Shown here one piece after another: positions 1 through 9,077 of a stretch of 64,000 nucleotides of DNA (position 1 is the first letter of the stretch; each line of letters begins with the position of its first letter). This stretch comes from Gelidibacter gilvus (GTDB lineage Bacteria; Bacteroidota; Bacteroidia; Flavobacteriales; Flavobacteriaceae). The stretch is from NCBI RefSeq assembly GCF_004115975.1, contig NZ_SDDZ01000009.1:99532-163531 (forward strand). The letters are read 5' to 3'. The position numbers were made by a program, and so were the translations under genes. The notes under the pieces are model-generated. The model did no database searches and was not told where the DNA came from. It saw nothing but the letters and a program-made list of their open reading frames with translations.

Positions 1-2
1 AA

Positions 3-2360
3 AAAGACCTTTTGATTGATACTCAAGGTAACTGGGGAAATATCCTGACCGGAGACAGTGCAGCAGCATCTCGTTATATTGAAGCACGTCTTTCTAAGTT
101 TGCCACGGAGGTGGTATTCAATCCTAAAATTACGGAATGGCAAGCCTCTTATGACGGTAGGCGAAAAGAACCGATTAACCTTCCTGTCATGTTCCCTCTA
201 TTGTTGGCACAAGGAGGTGAGGGAATTGCCGTTGGACTTTCAACAAAAATATTACCACATAACTTTATTGAATTGATTGATGCGTCAATCAAACATCTTA
301 ACGGAAAGAAATTCACCATTTATCCAGATTTTCCAACCGCTGGAATTATTGATGTCACAGATTATAAAGATGGCTTGCGCGGTGGAAAAATTCGTGTTAG
401 GGCAAAAATATCACAGTTGGACAGAAGTACTTTGGTCATTAATGAGATTCCCTTTAGTACCAATACCTCGTCGTTGATTGATTCTATTTTAAAGGCGAAT
501 GATAAAGGCAAGATTAAAATCCGAAAAATCGAGGATAATACTGCAGCTAAAGTAGAAATTTTGGTGCATTTACCTTCGGGAATTTCGCCTGACAAAACCA
601 TTGATGCGTTATATGCATTCACCAACTGCGAAGTTTCCATTTCGCCATTGGGTTGTGTGATTGAAGATAACAAACCACTTTTTGTTGGTGTTACTGAAAT
701 GTTACGCCATTCTACCGATAACACCGTTCAGCTTTTAAAACTTAATCTCGAAATAAAACTCGATGAGCTTGAAGAGCAGTGGCATTTTGCATCCTTAGAG
801 CGAATTTTTATAGAAAACAGGATCTATCGCGATATTGAAGAAGAAGAAACCTGGGATGGTGTTATAACCGCAATTGATAAAGGACTTCAACCACACATCA
901 AGCATTTAAAACGTTCGATTACCACTGAAGATATTGAGCGTTTAACGGAAATCCGAATTAAGCGTATTTCTAAATTTGATATTGACAAAGCACAGCAAAA
1001 AATTGATGTGCTGGAAGATCAAATAGCACAAGTAAAGCATGATTTAGCGCATTTGGTGGATTACGCCATTGCTTATTTTACCCGTCTTAAAAACGACTAT
1101 GGAAAAGGAAGAGAGCGTTTAACAGAAATCCGTTTGTTTGATGATGTTGATGCAACAAAAGTAATCATCAGGAACACGAAGCTTTATGTCAATAGAGAAG
1201 AAGGTTTTATTGGTACATCTCTCAAAAGAGATGAATATGTCTGCGACTGTAGTGATATAGATGATATTATCGTGTTTACAAGAGATGGTAAAATGATGGT
1301 CACTAAGGTGGATGCCAAAACATTTGTTGGGAAAGATATCATCAATGTAGAAGTATTTAATAGGAAAGACAAACGCACCATTTATAATATGATTTATCGC
1401 GATGGCGCGAAAGGTCCATCGTATGTTAAACGATTTTCTGTTTTAGGTGTCACTCGAGATCGTGACTATGATTTAACCAATGGTAGCAAAGGCTCTATGG
1501 TTTGGTATTTCTCATCCAATCCAAATGGCGAAGCAGAAGTGATCACCATCTATCTCAGACAGGCAGGAAGTGTTAAAAAGCTGAAATGGGATCTTGATTT
1601 TGCGGATATCCTTATCAAAGGACGAAATTCCAAAGGAAACCGAGTAACCAAATATGCCATCAGGAAGATTGAGCTTAAAGAGAAAGGGATTTCTACTTTA
1701 AAACCTCGCAAGATATGGTTTGATGATACTGTCCAGCGCTTGAATGTGGATGGAAGAGGCGAGTTGCTTGGTGAGTTTAGAGGTGAAGATCGATTGTTGG
1801 TCATCAATCAATCGGGAGTTTTAAAAACTATTTTGCCAGAATTGACCACACGCTTTGATAGTGATATGATTGTTTTGGAGAAATGGATTCCGAAAAAACC
1901 AATTTCTGCCATTTATTTTGACGGCGACAAAGAGCGTTATTACGTGAAGCGTTTCCTCATAGAACATGAAGGTAGAGAAGAATTGTTTATATCTGATCAC
2001 CCAAAATCGCAATTGGAAATCATTTCAACCGATTGGAAGCCTATGGTTGAGGTGGAGTTTACAAAAGAACGTGGCAAAGATAGAAAAGACAATTTAGAAA
2101 TCAATCTGGAAGAGTTCATCAGTATCAAAGGCATTACAGCTTTGGGGAATCAATTGACAAGAGATAAAGTAAACCAGATCAGTTTATTGGAACCATTACC
2201 TTACGAAGCTCCGGAAGAAGTGCCCGCTGAAGAGATTGAGGTTGTTGATTTAGAGAATATTTCAGAAGATAAGGCATCTAAAACTTCCGATTCTAATTCA
2301 GATGACGATTCTAATGAGGACGATCATTTGGAAGAGAATGGACAGGGGAAGTTGTTTTAA
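3..2360 (+). CDS. parC: DNA topoisomerase IV subunit A, 5' truncated by window edge
   Basis: This is the ATP-independent cleavage/religation subunit of type IIA topoisomerase IV, which decatenates chromosomes in the cytoplasm. The reading frame is open to the first base, so the start and about the first 100 residues lie outside the window. The catalytic tyrosine is visible in the A-S-R-Y-I-E-A-R-L motif (codon 75-77), followed by the tower and coiled-coil region and the C-terminal DNA-wrapping domain. The protein ends in an acidic Ser/Asp/Glu-rich tail closing with GQGKLF. The acidic tail and the neighbouring lipoprotein family favour ParC over GyrA; this choice rests on family knowledge, not on a search. 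Confidence 0.9.
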   Translation, partial: KDLLIDTQGNWGNILTGDSAAASRYIEARLSKFATEVVFNPKITEWQASYDGRRKEPINLPVMFPLLLAQGGEGIAVGLSTKILPHNFIELIDASIKHLNGKKFTIYPDFPTAGIIDVTDYKDGLRGGKIRVRAKISQLDRSTLVINEIPFSTNTSSLIDSILKANDKGKIKIRKIEDNTAAKVEILVHLPSGISPDKTIDALYAFTNCEVSISPLGCVIEDNKPLFVGVTEMLRHSTDNTVQLLKLNLEIKLDELEEQWHFASLERIFIENRIYRDIEEEETWDGVITAIDKGLQPHIKHLKRSITTEDIERLTEIRIKRISKFDIDKAQQKIDVLEDQIAQVKHDLAHLVDYAIAYFTRLKNDYGKGRERLTEIRLFDDVDATKVIIRNTKLYVNREEGFIGTSLKRDEYVCDCSDIDDIIVFTRDGKMMVTKVDAKTFVGKDIINVEVFNRKDKRTIYNMIYRDGAKGPSYVKRFSVLGVTRDRDYDLTNGSKGSMVWYFSSNPNGEAEVITIYLRQAGSVKKLKWDLDFADILIKGRNSKGNRVTKYAIRKIELKEKGISTLKPRKIWFDDTVQRLNVDGRGELLGEFRGEDRLLVINQSGVLKTILPELTTRFDSDMIVLEKWIPKKPISAIYFDGDKERYYVKRFLIEHEGREELFISDHPKSQLEIISTDWKPMVEVEFTKERGKDRKDNLEINLEEFISIKGITALGNQLTRDKVNQISLLEPLPYEAPEEVPAEEIEVVDLENISEDKASKTSDSNSDDDSNEDDHLEENGQGKLF

Positions 2361-2374
2361 TCTCCATTCGTGCT

Positions 2375-2767
2375 GATATACTTTTAAATGTGATTGGTAA
2401 GAAGGTTTACAGACTGACAAATGTAGAATTGTACGACGTTATCATTAATGGTTCTGAATAATTTGCTGTTGAGGAACTGCGTTTAGAGCTGGATTCCAGA
2501 AAATTTACTTTAAAGCAACTCGCGAAGATTGAAGTCGATTATCTCCACTATAAGGAAATTCAACAAAAACGTAGTGATCAATCTTTGACCACACAGGAAT
2601 ATTTGATGTTATTTATTTTCCCTTTTTTCACTCCAAAACCCAGATGGCGAGATGACCACTTTTCACAATCTGAATTAGAACGTTATGAAATGTACGGATT
2701 CACCAAAAAATATCAACAAGCAGTAAGGCCAAACGATTTGGAATGTTGTTTTGGTTTTTATTGTTAA
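2375..2767 (+). pseudogene. Small flavobacterial protein of unknown function, interrupted by an in-frame TAA
   Basis: A continuous frame starting just after the topoisomerase stop reads LNVIGKKVYRLTNVELYDV up to GSE, then TAA at 2459-2461. It resumes in the same frame as FAVEELRLELDSRKFTLKQL and ends in a charged section containing FFPFFTPKPRW-like residues and a cysteine-rich tail. Both sides look coding (amphipathic, charged, low in rare codons) and fit one protein of about 130 aa; I recall such short proteins in flavobacteria but can give no function. No ATG is visible at the expected start, so the start may also be lost. The part after the stop could be translated from TTG at 2585, but that would remove half the protein. 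Confidence 0.5.
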
Positions 2768-3216
2768 TTGTGTGTTCTGTAATATTTCCTTTCTTCAGTA
2801 ATTGATTTCTGTATTCCAATTCATTTCAAAGATTTATATGGAACTGCTAAAGATTAACTTATCGTACCTCTTAAAATATTAAAAATATTCCTTCTGATTT
2901 TTATACCTAAACTCCGATATATGCATTATAATTTATAGGTCTGACTCTTAAATCACGAGCAGTATGGTTGCTTTAAGGCTTTATTTCTAAAATAATAGCA
3001 CCATTTTGAGAAGAGTGAAAGCTTCGCTAATTTGGAGAATGTTTTAATTTATAAAAATTGATATGCTGTTGTTGTGTGCCCTATTGCATAACATACATAT
3101 CATTAAAGGTGAATTATTAATCGCAATAAAAGTATTGTCAGATTTTGAAATTATACCTAAAAGAACGATTCATACAATAATAAAATCTCAATTGTCAACA
3201 AGAGAGATATAGGCTG
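2768..3216. other. Intergenic stretch, no gene recognised
   Basis: About 450 bp of AT-rich sequence with stops in all frames. I see no RNA gene, strong hairpin or conserved element. Confidence 0.5.
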
Positions 3217-3603
3217 TTATTCTATTCTTGTTGCAGAGCCTTGTTCGACGTGTTTTTGTTGGCTACCATGCTGAATTGCCAAACTGTACTCAAAGGTGTA
3301 GGAGTCTTCAGAAGTGGTTAAAATCTTCATGTGGATGGCCTTTTCCTCACTCATGTTCTTCGGATTGATATGCTTCATGATGAATTCACAATCGTTGATC
3401 CATCTTATTGAGGCTGTATCGATTTTGTTTTCATAATAGTCGATGTTCAGATCTTCAGTTCTCACAAACCGACCAATTTTTTCAACGCCATCAGTTGTAT
3501 ACTTAAATTCAAACGTACCTGTCTTAAAATCTTTGCATTCACGCTCCTTATTGTAGCAGCTAGATAATAAGAGTAAGAAAACAAAAGCTATTGGAAATTT
3601 CAT
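3217..3603 (-). CDS. Small lipoprotein, flavobacterial family near topoisomerase IV
   Basis: A 128-residue exported lipoprotein: short signal peptide MKFPIAFVFLLLLSSC with lipobox LLSSC, then a small beta-rich domain beginning CKDFKTGTFEF and containing DTASIRWINDCEF. I recall this family being misnamed DNA topoisomerase IV in databases because it sits next to parC; it has no topoisomerase features. An ATG seven codons upstream (3624) is possible, but the internal ATG gives a normal-length signal peptide. Function unknown; expected in the periplasm or outer membrane. Confidence 0.75.
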   Translation of the reverse strand: MKFPIAFVFLLLLSSCYNKERECKDFKTGTFEFKYTTDGVEKIGRFVRTEDLNIDYYENKIDTASIRWINDCEFIMKHINPKNMSEEKAIHMKILTTSEDSYTFEYSLAIQHGSQQKHVEQGSATRIE

Positions 3604-3698
3604 GATTTTCAAATTTGCAAACAAAACTACTCAAAAGAAAGTTATTTCATATCTAAAAATTCGAAAGTTGACAAGCTATCCAGAATAACGGATAGGAA

Positions 3699-4073
3699 TC
3701 AATTTTTCACAAATTCCTTAAAAGTTCCATCCGTATAGAAAATGACAATCTTTTCAATGCTTTTATCTTTTGTGTCACTAGGAGAATTTGCTGGGCGTAG
3801 TGGAGTGTCTGCAATCTGATTTTTTTCTGAAGTAATATTTTTGGGCCTGGACGGAAATTCGCCTTTCCCATTTAACAGCCAATAAAGTTCAACTTCAGGA
3901 TAGGAGGCTAAGACTTTGAGGACAAAATCTAAACTAGGTTTGTTCCGTCCTGATAGAATATGTGAAATACTCGAGCGCTGAACACCTATGATATCGGAGA
4001 AGGAAGACGCCGATTCAGCGTAGTGATCGATGACTTTCTGTAGCCGCTTTGCGAAATCATCACTGTTGATCAT
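3699..4073 (-). CDS. XRE-family helix-turn-helix transcriptional regulator
   Basis: A 124-residue DNA-binding protein. Residues 5-60 form an XRE/Cro-type HTH (SSFSDIIGVQRSSISHILSGRNKPSLDFV), followed by the YWLLNGKGEFP motif common in Bacteroidota repressors of this type, and a short C-terminal segment ending in TDGTFKEFVKN that may mediate dimerisation. It is divergent from the M14 peptidase gene. The 302-bp gap carries three palindromes of the form TTACA-N2-TGTAA, one about 30 bp upstream of this start, which suggests autoregulation and control of the neighbour. Confidence 0.85.
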   Translation of the reverse strand: MINSDDFAKRLQKVIDHYAESASSFSDIIGVQRSSISHILSGRNKPSLDFVLKVLASYPEVELYWLLNGKGEFPSRPKNITSEKNQIADTPLRPANSPSDTKDKSIEKIVIFYTDGTFKEFVKN

Positions 4074-4100
4074 TGTGAACTCGTCTTTAAGTTTTGTTGA

Positions 4101-4114
4101 GTTACAAATGTAAC
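4101..4114. promoter_or_regulatory. Palindrome GTTACAAATGTAAC, candidate XRE operator
   Basis: Six-base arms GTTACA/TGTAAC around AA. The minus strand also reads TACATTTG, a Bacteroidota -7 element (TAnnTTTG), about 30 bp upstream of the XRE start, so an operator and the promoter would overlap. Confidence 0.45.
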
Positions 4115-4324
4115 GAATACTCTCTCTTAAAGCTAATTATTTATTTAATATTGGAGTTTTAGATTAAAGCTCAATTTCATATAATACATCATAATAACTT
4201 GATTATTAATTCGTTAACTCGCGTATTGAAGAGTTATACAATTTTGATCATTTTCTTAAAAACCGCACTACATCATTTGAGAAAGCTTGTATATCATTGT
4301 AAACAAAACTCAATCATTTTGATG

Positions 4325-4338
4325 TTTACAAATGTAAA
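4325..4338. promoter_or_regulatory. Palindrome TTTACAAATGTAAA, candidate operator
   Basis: Same architecture as the site at 4101 (arms TTTACA/TGTAAA around AA). With the site at 4349 it also forms a larger inverted repeat, ACAAATGTAAA to TTTACATTTGT with a 10-bp spacer. Confidence 0.45.
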
Positions 4339-4348
4339 TTATCAATTG

Positions 4349-4360
4349 TTTACATTTGTA
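4349..4360 (+). promoter_or_regulatory. Third palindrome half-pair with -7 element for the M14 peptidase
   Basis: TTTACATTTGTA contains TACATTTG (4351-4358), a TAnnTTTG -7 element 18 bp before the chosen ATG of the peptidase. The spacing to any upstream TTTG is not typical, so the -33 element is unclear. Confidence 0.4.
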
Positions 4361-4375
4361 GCACAATTATTCAGC

Positions 4376-5533
4376 ATGACTATAGAGCACTTAAGAAACG
4401 AATATGAACAGTACCATGAGGCATCTCTTTTTGGTCGTTATATTAATTCGGATCATATCAAAAATCTGATTGAAAAGCATAGTAATAATTTTGACGTATC
4501 GGTTCTTGGGAAGTCGGTTTTAGAAGAAGAAATTCACTTCATAAAAGTTGGGTCCGGACGAAAGAAGATTTTGATGTGGTCTCAAATGCATGGGAACGAA
4601 AGCACAACCACTAAAGCGGTGTTTGATCTTTTGAATGTTCTTGCCGAATCTAAAAATGACACTATGAAGAGTCTTTTGGGTAAATGCACTATCGGAATCA
4701 TTCCCATGCTGAATCCTGACGGCTCACGAGCTTATAGTCGTTTAAATGCAAATCAGGTGGATTTGAATAGGGATGCACAGAATTTATCACAGCCAGAGAG
4801 TAGGATCCTAAGGCATTGCTTTGAGGAGTTTAAGCCGGACTTTTGCTTTAACCTTCATGGTCAGCGCACTATTTTTAGTGCTGGCGCGACCAGTAAGCCT
4901 GCAACGGTTTCTTTTTTGTCGCCAGCTCAGGATGTGATGTGCTCGGTTACTAATACACGAAAAATGGCTATGGATGTCATTGTTAAAATGAATCAGAATT
5001 TACAAAGGCAGATTCCCGGTCAAGTTGGTATTTATGATGATGCTTTTAATATCAATTGTGTTGGGGACACTTTTCAGGCTTTAAATGTGCCAACAATTCT
5101 ATTTGAAGCTGGGCATTATCATGATGATTATGATAGGGAGAAAGTAAGAGAGCTGATTTTTCAATCCCTATGGGTTGGAATGGCAGAAATTATTTTTGGA
5201 GATCCGCAAGGCTCTAAGGAAAACGCGTATTTTGAAATCCCTCAAAACGATAAGTTGTTTTATGACATTATTATTCGAAAGGTGAAATTGGAAAGAGGAG
5301 ATGTTCATCAAATTTTGGATATAGCTGTTCAATATGAAGAGAAACTCCAGCAAAATCAGATCGTTTTCATACCAAAAATTGAAAAGATCTCTGATCTAAG
5401 TGGTTTTTTTGGTCACAGAGAGATTGATGCCCATAAACAATTGGTGTTTGTCGAAGATAATAAAGTATTAAATGAGGGTCTCGCAATCGATTTCGTATTG
5501 ATTAATGGTAAGAAACACACACTATTTGTTTAA
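4376..5533 (+). CDS. M14-family zinc carboxypeptidase-like protein
   Basis: A 385-residue predicted zinc metallopeptidase or amidohydrolase of the M14 carboxypeptidase fold. Zinc ligands are visible as H72-x2-E75 (in MHGNES) and H161 (NLHGQ), with the catalytic glutamate at E244 (LFEAGH). No signal peptide, so it is probably cytoplasmic, and it differs from secreted digestive M14 enzymes. The open frame extends 59 codons upstream, but that part lies over the palindromes and -7 element; the ATG at 4376 gives the natural start MTIEHLRNEY. Substrate unknown; the flanking XRE gene may regulate it. Confidence 0.8.
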   Translation: MTIEHLRNEYEQYHEASLFGRYINSDHIKNLIEKHSNNFDVSVLGKSVLEEEIHFIKVGSGRKKILMWSQMHGNESTTTKAVFDLLNVLAESKNDTMKSLLGKCTIGIIPMLNPDGSRAYSRLNANQVDLNRDAQNLSQPESRILRHCFEEFKPDFCFNLHGQRTIFSAGATSKPATVSFLSPAQDVMCSVTNTRKMAMDVIVKMNQNLQRQIPGQVGIYDDAFNINCVGDTFQALNVPTILFEAGHYHDDYDREKVRELIFQSLWVGMAEIIFGDPQGSKENAYFEIPQNDKLFYDIIIRKVKLERGDVHQILDIAVQYEEKLQQNQIVFIPKIEKISDLSGFFGHREIDAHKQLVFVEDNKVLNEGLAIDFVLINGKKHTLFV

Positions 5534-5606
5534 AAAAGAAGCTTTTGATGTATTATCTTCAACATATTTCTACTATTTTTGTAAAAAATTTAATATTTTA
5601 CAACAA

Positions 5607-6086
5607 ATGGGAAAGTTCAAATTAGATGAAATCGATCATCAAATTTTAGACATGTTAATTGATAATACGCGAATTCCATTTACGGATATTGCTAAAAAAT
5701 TAGTGATTTCGGCAGGAACGGTTCATGTGCGTGTCAAAAAAATGGAAGAAGCTGGTATTATTCAAGGATCATCATTGACCTTAGATTATAAAAAGCTAGG
5801 GTATTCTTTTATTGCTTATGTGGGTGTTTTTTTAAATAATACTTCTCAAACAAAATTTGTTTTAGAACGTATCAGTGAAATTCCTTTTGTTACGGTAGCT
5901 CATATTACCACCGGTAAATTCAATATTTTTTGTAAGGTGCGTGCTAAAAACACATCGCATGCAAAAGATATTATTTTTATGTTAGATGATATTGAGGGTA
6001 TTTACAGAACTGAAACAATGATTTCATTGGAAGAAAGTATAAATGATAAGAAGCGTTTAATGCATTCTATTTTTAACGAATTATAA
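5607..6086 (+). CDS. Lrp/AsnC-family transcriptional regulator
   Basis: A 159-residue regulator with an N-terminal winged HTH (DEIDHQILDMLIDNTRIPFTDIAKKLVISAGTVHVRVKKMEEAGII) and a C-terminal RAM/AsnC ligand-binding domain (FIAYVGVFLN through GIYRTETMISLEES). The length matches the family. I chose the ATG at 5607; the open frame continues upstream into the end of the peptidase gene but has no family resemblance there. A TATTTTTG -7-like element lies at 5574-5581. Confidence 0.88.
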   Translation: MGKFKLDEIDHQILDMLIDNTRIPFTDIAKKLVISAGTVHVRVKKMEEAGIIQGSSLTLDYKKLGYSFIAYVGVFLNNTSQTKFVLERISEIPFVTVAHITTGKFNIFCKVRAKNTSHAKDIIFMLDDIEGIYRTETMISLEESINDKKRLMHSIFNEL

Positions 6087-6180
6087 TCTCATTGCTAGAT
6101 ATAAACTAGTAATAAATCAATACCCTTTGTTGAGCACTCAATGAAGGGTGTTTTGATTGAGGTCATTCATATACTGTTTT

Positions 6181-6696
6181 ATGACGAAAAGAGATATAGG
6201 TTCAGATGAATATAATAGTTATTATCAGCCTTATATAGATAAAACTGGTGATGGTAACGTATTTGATAGTTTAAGAAATAATTCTGAAATAATAATTCAA
6301 TTTTTTAAAACTATTAAGAAAGAAAAGCTGGACTATCGTTACGCTGAAGACAAATGGACTATTAGGGAGATTCTCCTGCATTTGATAGATACAGAACGTG
6401 TGTTTGCGTATCGCGCCATGTGCATTGCGAGAAAAGACATGACCGAATTACCTGGTTTTGATCAAGATGCCTTTGTTGTGCACAGTCAGGCCAATGAAAG
6501 GAGTGTTGAAAGTCTTTTGTCAGAATACCGGAATGTTAGAATGGCTACTGTTTCTTTATTTGATAGTTTTGACCTTAAAAGTTTAGAACAAATAGGTGTT
6601 GCCAATGGTAGTGATCTTTCTGTTAGAGCCATTGTGTTTATCATTATTGGTCATGAAAACCATCATCTTGAAGTTATAAAGGAGCGCTATTTATAA
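6181..6696 (+). CDS. DinB-superfamily four-helix protein
   Basis: A 171-residue DinB/YfiT-like protein: helical bundle with the signature (KWTIREILLHLIDTERVFAYRA) and metal-binding histidines at the H-L-I-D-T-E helix and the C-terminal H-E-N-H-H-L-E-V motif. Such proteins are often thiol- or metal-dependent transferases or of unknown role. I used the ATG at 6181 rather than the upstream TTG because it gives the normal family N-terminus. The 3' end overlaps the convergent aroB by 6 bp. Confidence 0.85.
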   Translation: MTKRDIGSDEYNSYYQPYIDKTGDGNVFDSLRNNSEIIIQFFKTIKKEKLDYRYAEDKWTIREILLHLIDTERVFAYRAMCIARKDMTELPGFDQDAFVVHSQANERSVESLLSEYRNVRMATVSLFDSFDLKSLEQIGVANGSDLSVRAIVFIIIGHENHHLEVIKERYL

Positions 6697-7758
6697 TCTG
6701 TAGAATTCAAAAGCTTTTATAAGTAGTTCATTTTCCACCAAGCAATCAATTTTTGGTGCTCCAATTTCTTTCAGTAGCACAAAATTGATATTGCCATGCT
6801 CATTCTTTTTGTCATATTTTAAAAGATCGATGATGGCGTTATGGTCAGAGGCTTCAATAGTCACTTTTTTGAAGATTTTCAGGAAGGTCTCTTTTATAAT
6901 CTCCAAATCATTTTTTGGGAAACCCAATAATTCAGATGAGATGTAGGTTTCCATAATCATTCCAACGGCAATAGCTTCCCCATGGAGCAATTCCTTCCTG
7001 TCTGATGCACTCAAAAAATAAGACTCGATGGCATGACCTAAAGTGTGTCCAAAATTAAGAGTCTTACGAAGACCATGCTCATTTGGATCTTCAGTTACAA
7101 TGGTGTTTTTTATTTCAACAGATTGATGAATCAAGATGTCTAAATCGTCTAAGGTTAAGTTATTAAGATCCAAAAATTCATTCCAATATGATGGGTCGTA
7201 AATAAGGCCATGCTTTAACATTTCGGCTAATCCACTTTTTAAATGATTTTGAGGAAGTGTATCTAGAAAACTTGTATCCACAATAACCATATCGCCTGAA
7301 GAAATAACACCGACTTGATTTTTAAGAGCACCCAGATCAATACCTGTTTTCCCTCCCACAGAAGCGTCAACCATTGCCAAAAGTGAGGTAGGAACGTTAA
7401 TATATTTTAAGCCACGCTTGAAAGTACAGGCTACAAATCCGCCTAAATCAGTAACAACGCCTCCACCAACATTAATAATGAGACTTTTTCTGTCTGCTCC
7501 CAGCTCAGATAACGCATTCCATACACCTACACAGGTGTCTATGTTTTTATGAGCTTCACCGGCTTCAATTTCTATGATTTCACATTCCAGATCTGTTTCT
7601 AATTTCGACATGAAATGTGGTAAGCAATGGGTGTGTGTGTTGGTGTCAACAATGATAAATAATTTTGAAAAACGATTGTTCTTTAGGTAGTTATTTAGTT
7701 CTCTATATCCTGTTGCATTAAAATGAACAGCATAAGTATCGGTCGTAATTGAGGTCAT
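6691..7758 (-). CDS. aroB: 3-dehydroquinate synthase
   Basis: This enzyme converts DAHP to 3-dehydroquinate, the second step of the shikimate pathway, in the cytoplasm with NAD and a divalent metal. The 355-residue protein has the NAD-binding block GGGVVTDLGGFVACTFKRG, the substrate block NVPTSLLAMVDASVGGKTGID, and the metal-ligand histidines in NFGHTLGHAIE and LLHGEAIAVGM. Full length. It is convergent with the DinB gene and divergent from proline dehydrogenase. Confidence 0.96.
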   Translation of the reverse strand: MTSITTDTYAVHFNATGYRELNNYLKNNRFSKLFIIVDTNTHTHCLPHFMSKLETDLECEIIEIEAGEAHKNIDTCVGVWNALSELGADRKSLIINVGGGVVTDLGGFVACTFKRGLKYINVPTSLLAMVDASVGGKTGIDLGALKNQVGVISSGDMVIVDTSFLDTLPQNHLKSGLAEMLKHGLIYDPSYWNEFLDLNNLTLDDLDILIHQSVEIKNTIVTEDPNEHGLRKTLNFGHTLGHAIESYFLSASDRKELLHGEAIAVGMIMETYISSELLGFPKNDLEIIKETFLKIFKKVTIEASDHNAIIDLLKYDKKNEHGNINFVLLKEIGAPKIDCLVENELLIKAFEFYRL

Positions 7759-7825
7759 TCTTTTTGTAGCTTTAATAATGGATGAAAATAAGCAGTTTTT
7801 AATTAATTAATCAAGAATGAATAAT

Positions 7826-7834
7826 TAAATTTGC
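7826..7834 (+). promoter_or_regulatory. -7 element (TAAATTTGC) of the proline dehydrogenase promoter
   Basis: A full match to the Bacteroidota TAnnTTTGC -7 consensus, 15 bp before the ATG at 7850. No clear -33 TTTG at the usual distance. Confidence 0.4.
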
Positions 7835-7849
7835 GTTTATTTTTACATA

Positions 7850-9025
7850 ATGGCAATATCTAAAATTTTTGAAAATACAGAAGTCGCTTTTAGTCTTAAA
7901 AGTGATTCAGAACTTGATCGCGCTTATTTCTTGTTCAAGATGATTTCCAATGAACCTTTGGTGAGAATCGGTACTGCGGTGACGAATTTTGCATTAAAGG
8001 CCCATTTACCAGTAGAAGGTTTGATAAGGGCGACGGTTTTTGACCATTTTTGTGGTGGCGTCAATGAAGAGGATTGCTTACCCGTTATAGACAGGATGTA
8101 TACTAAAGGGGTAAGTTCTGTGCTGGATTATTCAGTTGAGGGCCAAGAAGTCGAATCCCATTTTGATGCTGCCATGGAAAAGACCTTGAAGATCATCAAT
8201 TTTGCCGACGAGAAAAAGTCTATGCCAATTGCTGTTTTTAAGCCTACTGGGTTTGGAAGATTTCATTTGTTTCAAAAGAAAGGCGAGGGAAAACCATTTA
8301 CCCCTCAAGAGCAAGAAGAGTGGGATCGTGTGGTCGCCCGTTTTGATAAAGTATGCAAATTGGCCAAAGAAAAAGATGTAGAAATACTGATTGATAGTGA
8401 GCAAAGCTGGATGCAGGATGCTGCGGACGATTTATGTGAAGCCATGATGCGCAAGTATAATACAGGAATTCCAATTGTTTATAACACCTTACAGTTGTAC
8501 AGATGGGACCGATTGGATTATCTTAAAGCACTTCATGAGCGGGGTCAGAAAGATGGCTTTACAATAGGGGCAAAAATTGTACGCGGCGCTTATATGGAGA
8601 AAGAGCGAGAAAGAGCTGATGACAAAGGTTATGATTCTCCGATTTGTGCCACAAAGGAAGCAACTGATTTAAATTTTGATGAAACCTTGGATTATATTCT
8701 TAAAAATCTAAGTACCATTTCATTATTTATAGGTACTCATAATGAGCAAAGTTGCTATTTGGCTATGCAAATCATGACAGATTTAAAAATTGATAAAAGC
8801 GACAATCGCGTATGGTTTGGTCAGCTTTATGGTATGAGTGACCACATTAGTTTCAACTTGGCTGCAGACGGCTATAATGTAGCTAAATACGTTCCGTTTG
8901 GACCCGTAAAGGATGTGATGCCGTATTTAATAAGAAGGGCAGAGGAGAACACTTCGGTTGCAGGACAGACGAGTAGGGAATTGATGCTTCTGAAAACTGA
9001 ACGAAAGCGAAGAAAGTTATTATAA
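7850..9025 (+). CDS. Proline dehydrogenase
   Basis: A FAD-dependent enzyme that oxidises proline to delta-1-pyrroline-5-carboxylate. The 391-residue protein is a monofunctional PRODH barrel without the PutA DNA-binding or P5C dehydrogenase domains. Characteristic segments are AKIVRGAYMEKER, the GTHNEQS motif, FGQLYGMSDHI, and the C-terminal VAKYVPFGPVKDVMPYLIRRAEEN. It is followed at once by a strong hairpin terminator shared with the convergent polysaccharide operon. Confidence 0.95.
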   Translation: MAISKIFENTEVAFSLKSDSELDRAYFLFKMISNEPLVRIGTAVTNFALKAHLPVEGLIRATVFDHFCGGVNEEDCLPVIDRMYTKGVSSVLDYSVEGQEVESHFDAAMEKTLKIINFADEKKSMPIAVFKPTGFGRFHLFQKKGEGKPFTPQEQEEWDRVVARFDKVCKLAKEKDVEILIDSEQSWMQDAADDLCEAMMRKYNTGIPIVYNTLQLYRWDRLDYLKALHERGQKDGFTIGAKIVRGAYMEKERERADDKGYDSPICATKEATDLNFDETLDYILKNLSTISLFIGTHNEQSCYLAMQIMTDLKIDKSDNRVWFGQLYGMSDHISFNLAADGYNVAKYVPFGPVKDVMPYLIRRAEENTSVAGQTSRELMLLKTERKRRKLL

Positions 9026-9061
9026 AAAAACTCCGATGTTAATTAGCATCGGAGTTTTTTT
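9024..9061. terminator. Bidirectional rho-independent terminator
   Basis: The perfect stem CTCCGATG/CATCGGAG with an 8-nt loop is flanked by an A-run on the left and a T-run on the right, so it can stop both proline dehydrogenase (plus) and the polysaccharide operon (minus). Confidence 0.85.
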
Positions 9062-9077
9062 ATTTATGATTTTTAAA

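Noticed and set aside
4199..4375. Extended N-terminus of the M14 peptidase
   Set aside because: The extra 59 codons cover the palindromes and -7 element and do not look like a signal peptide or family sequence.
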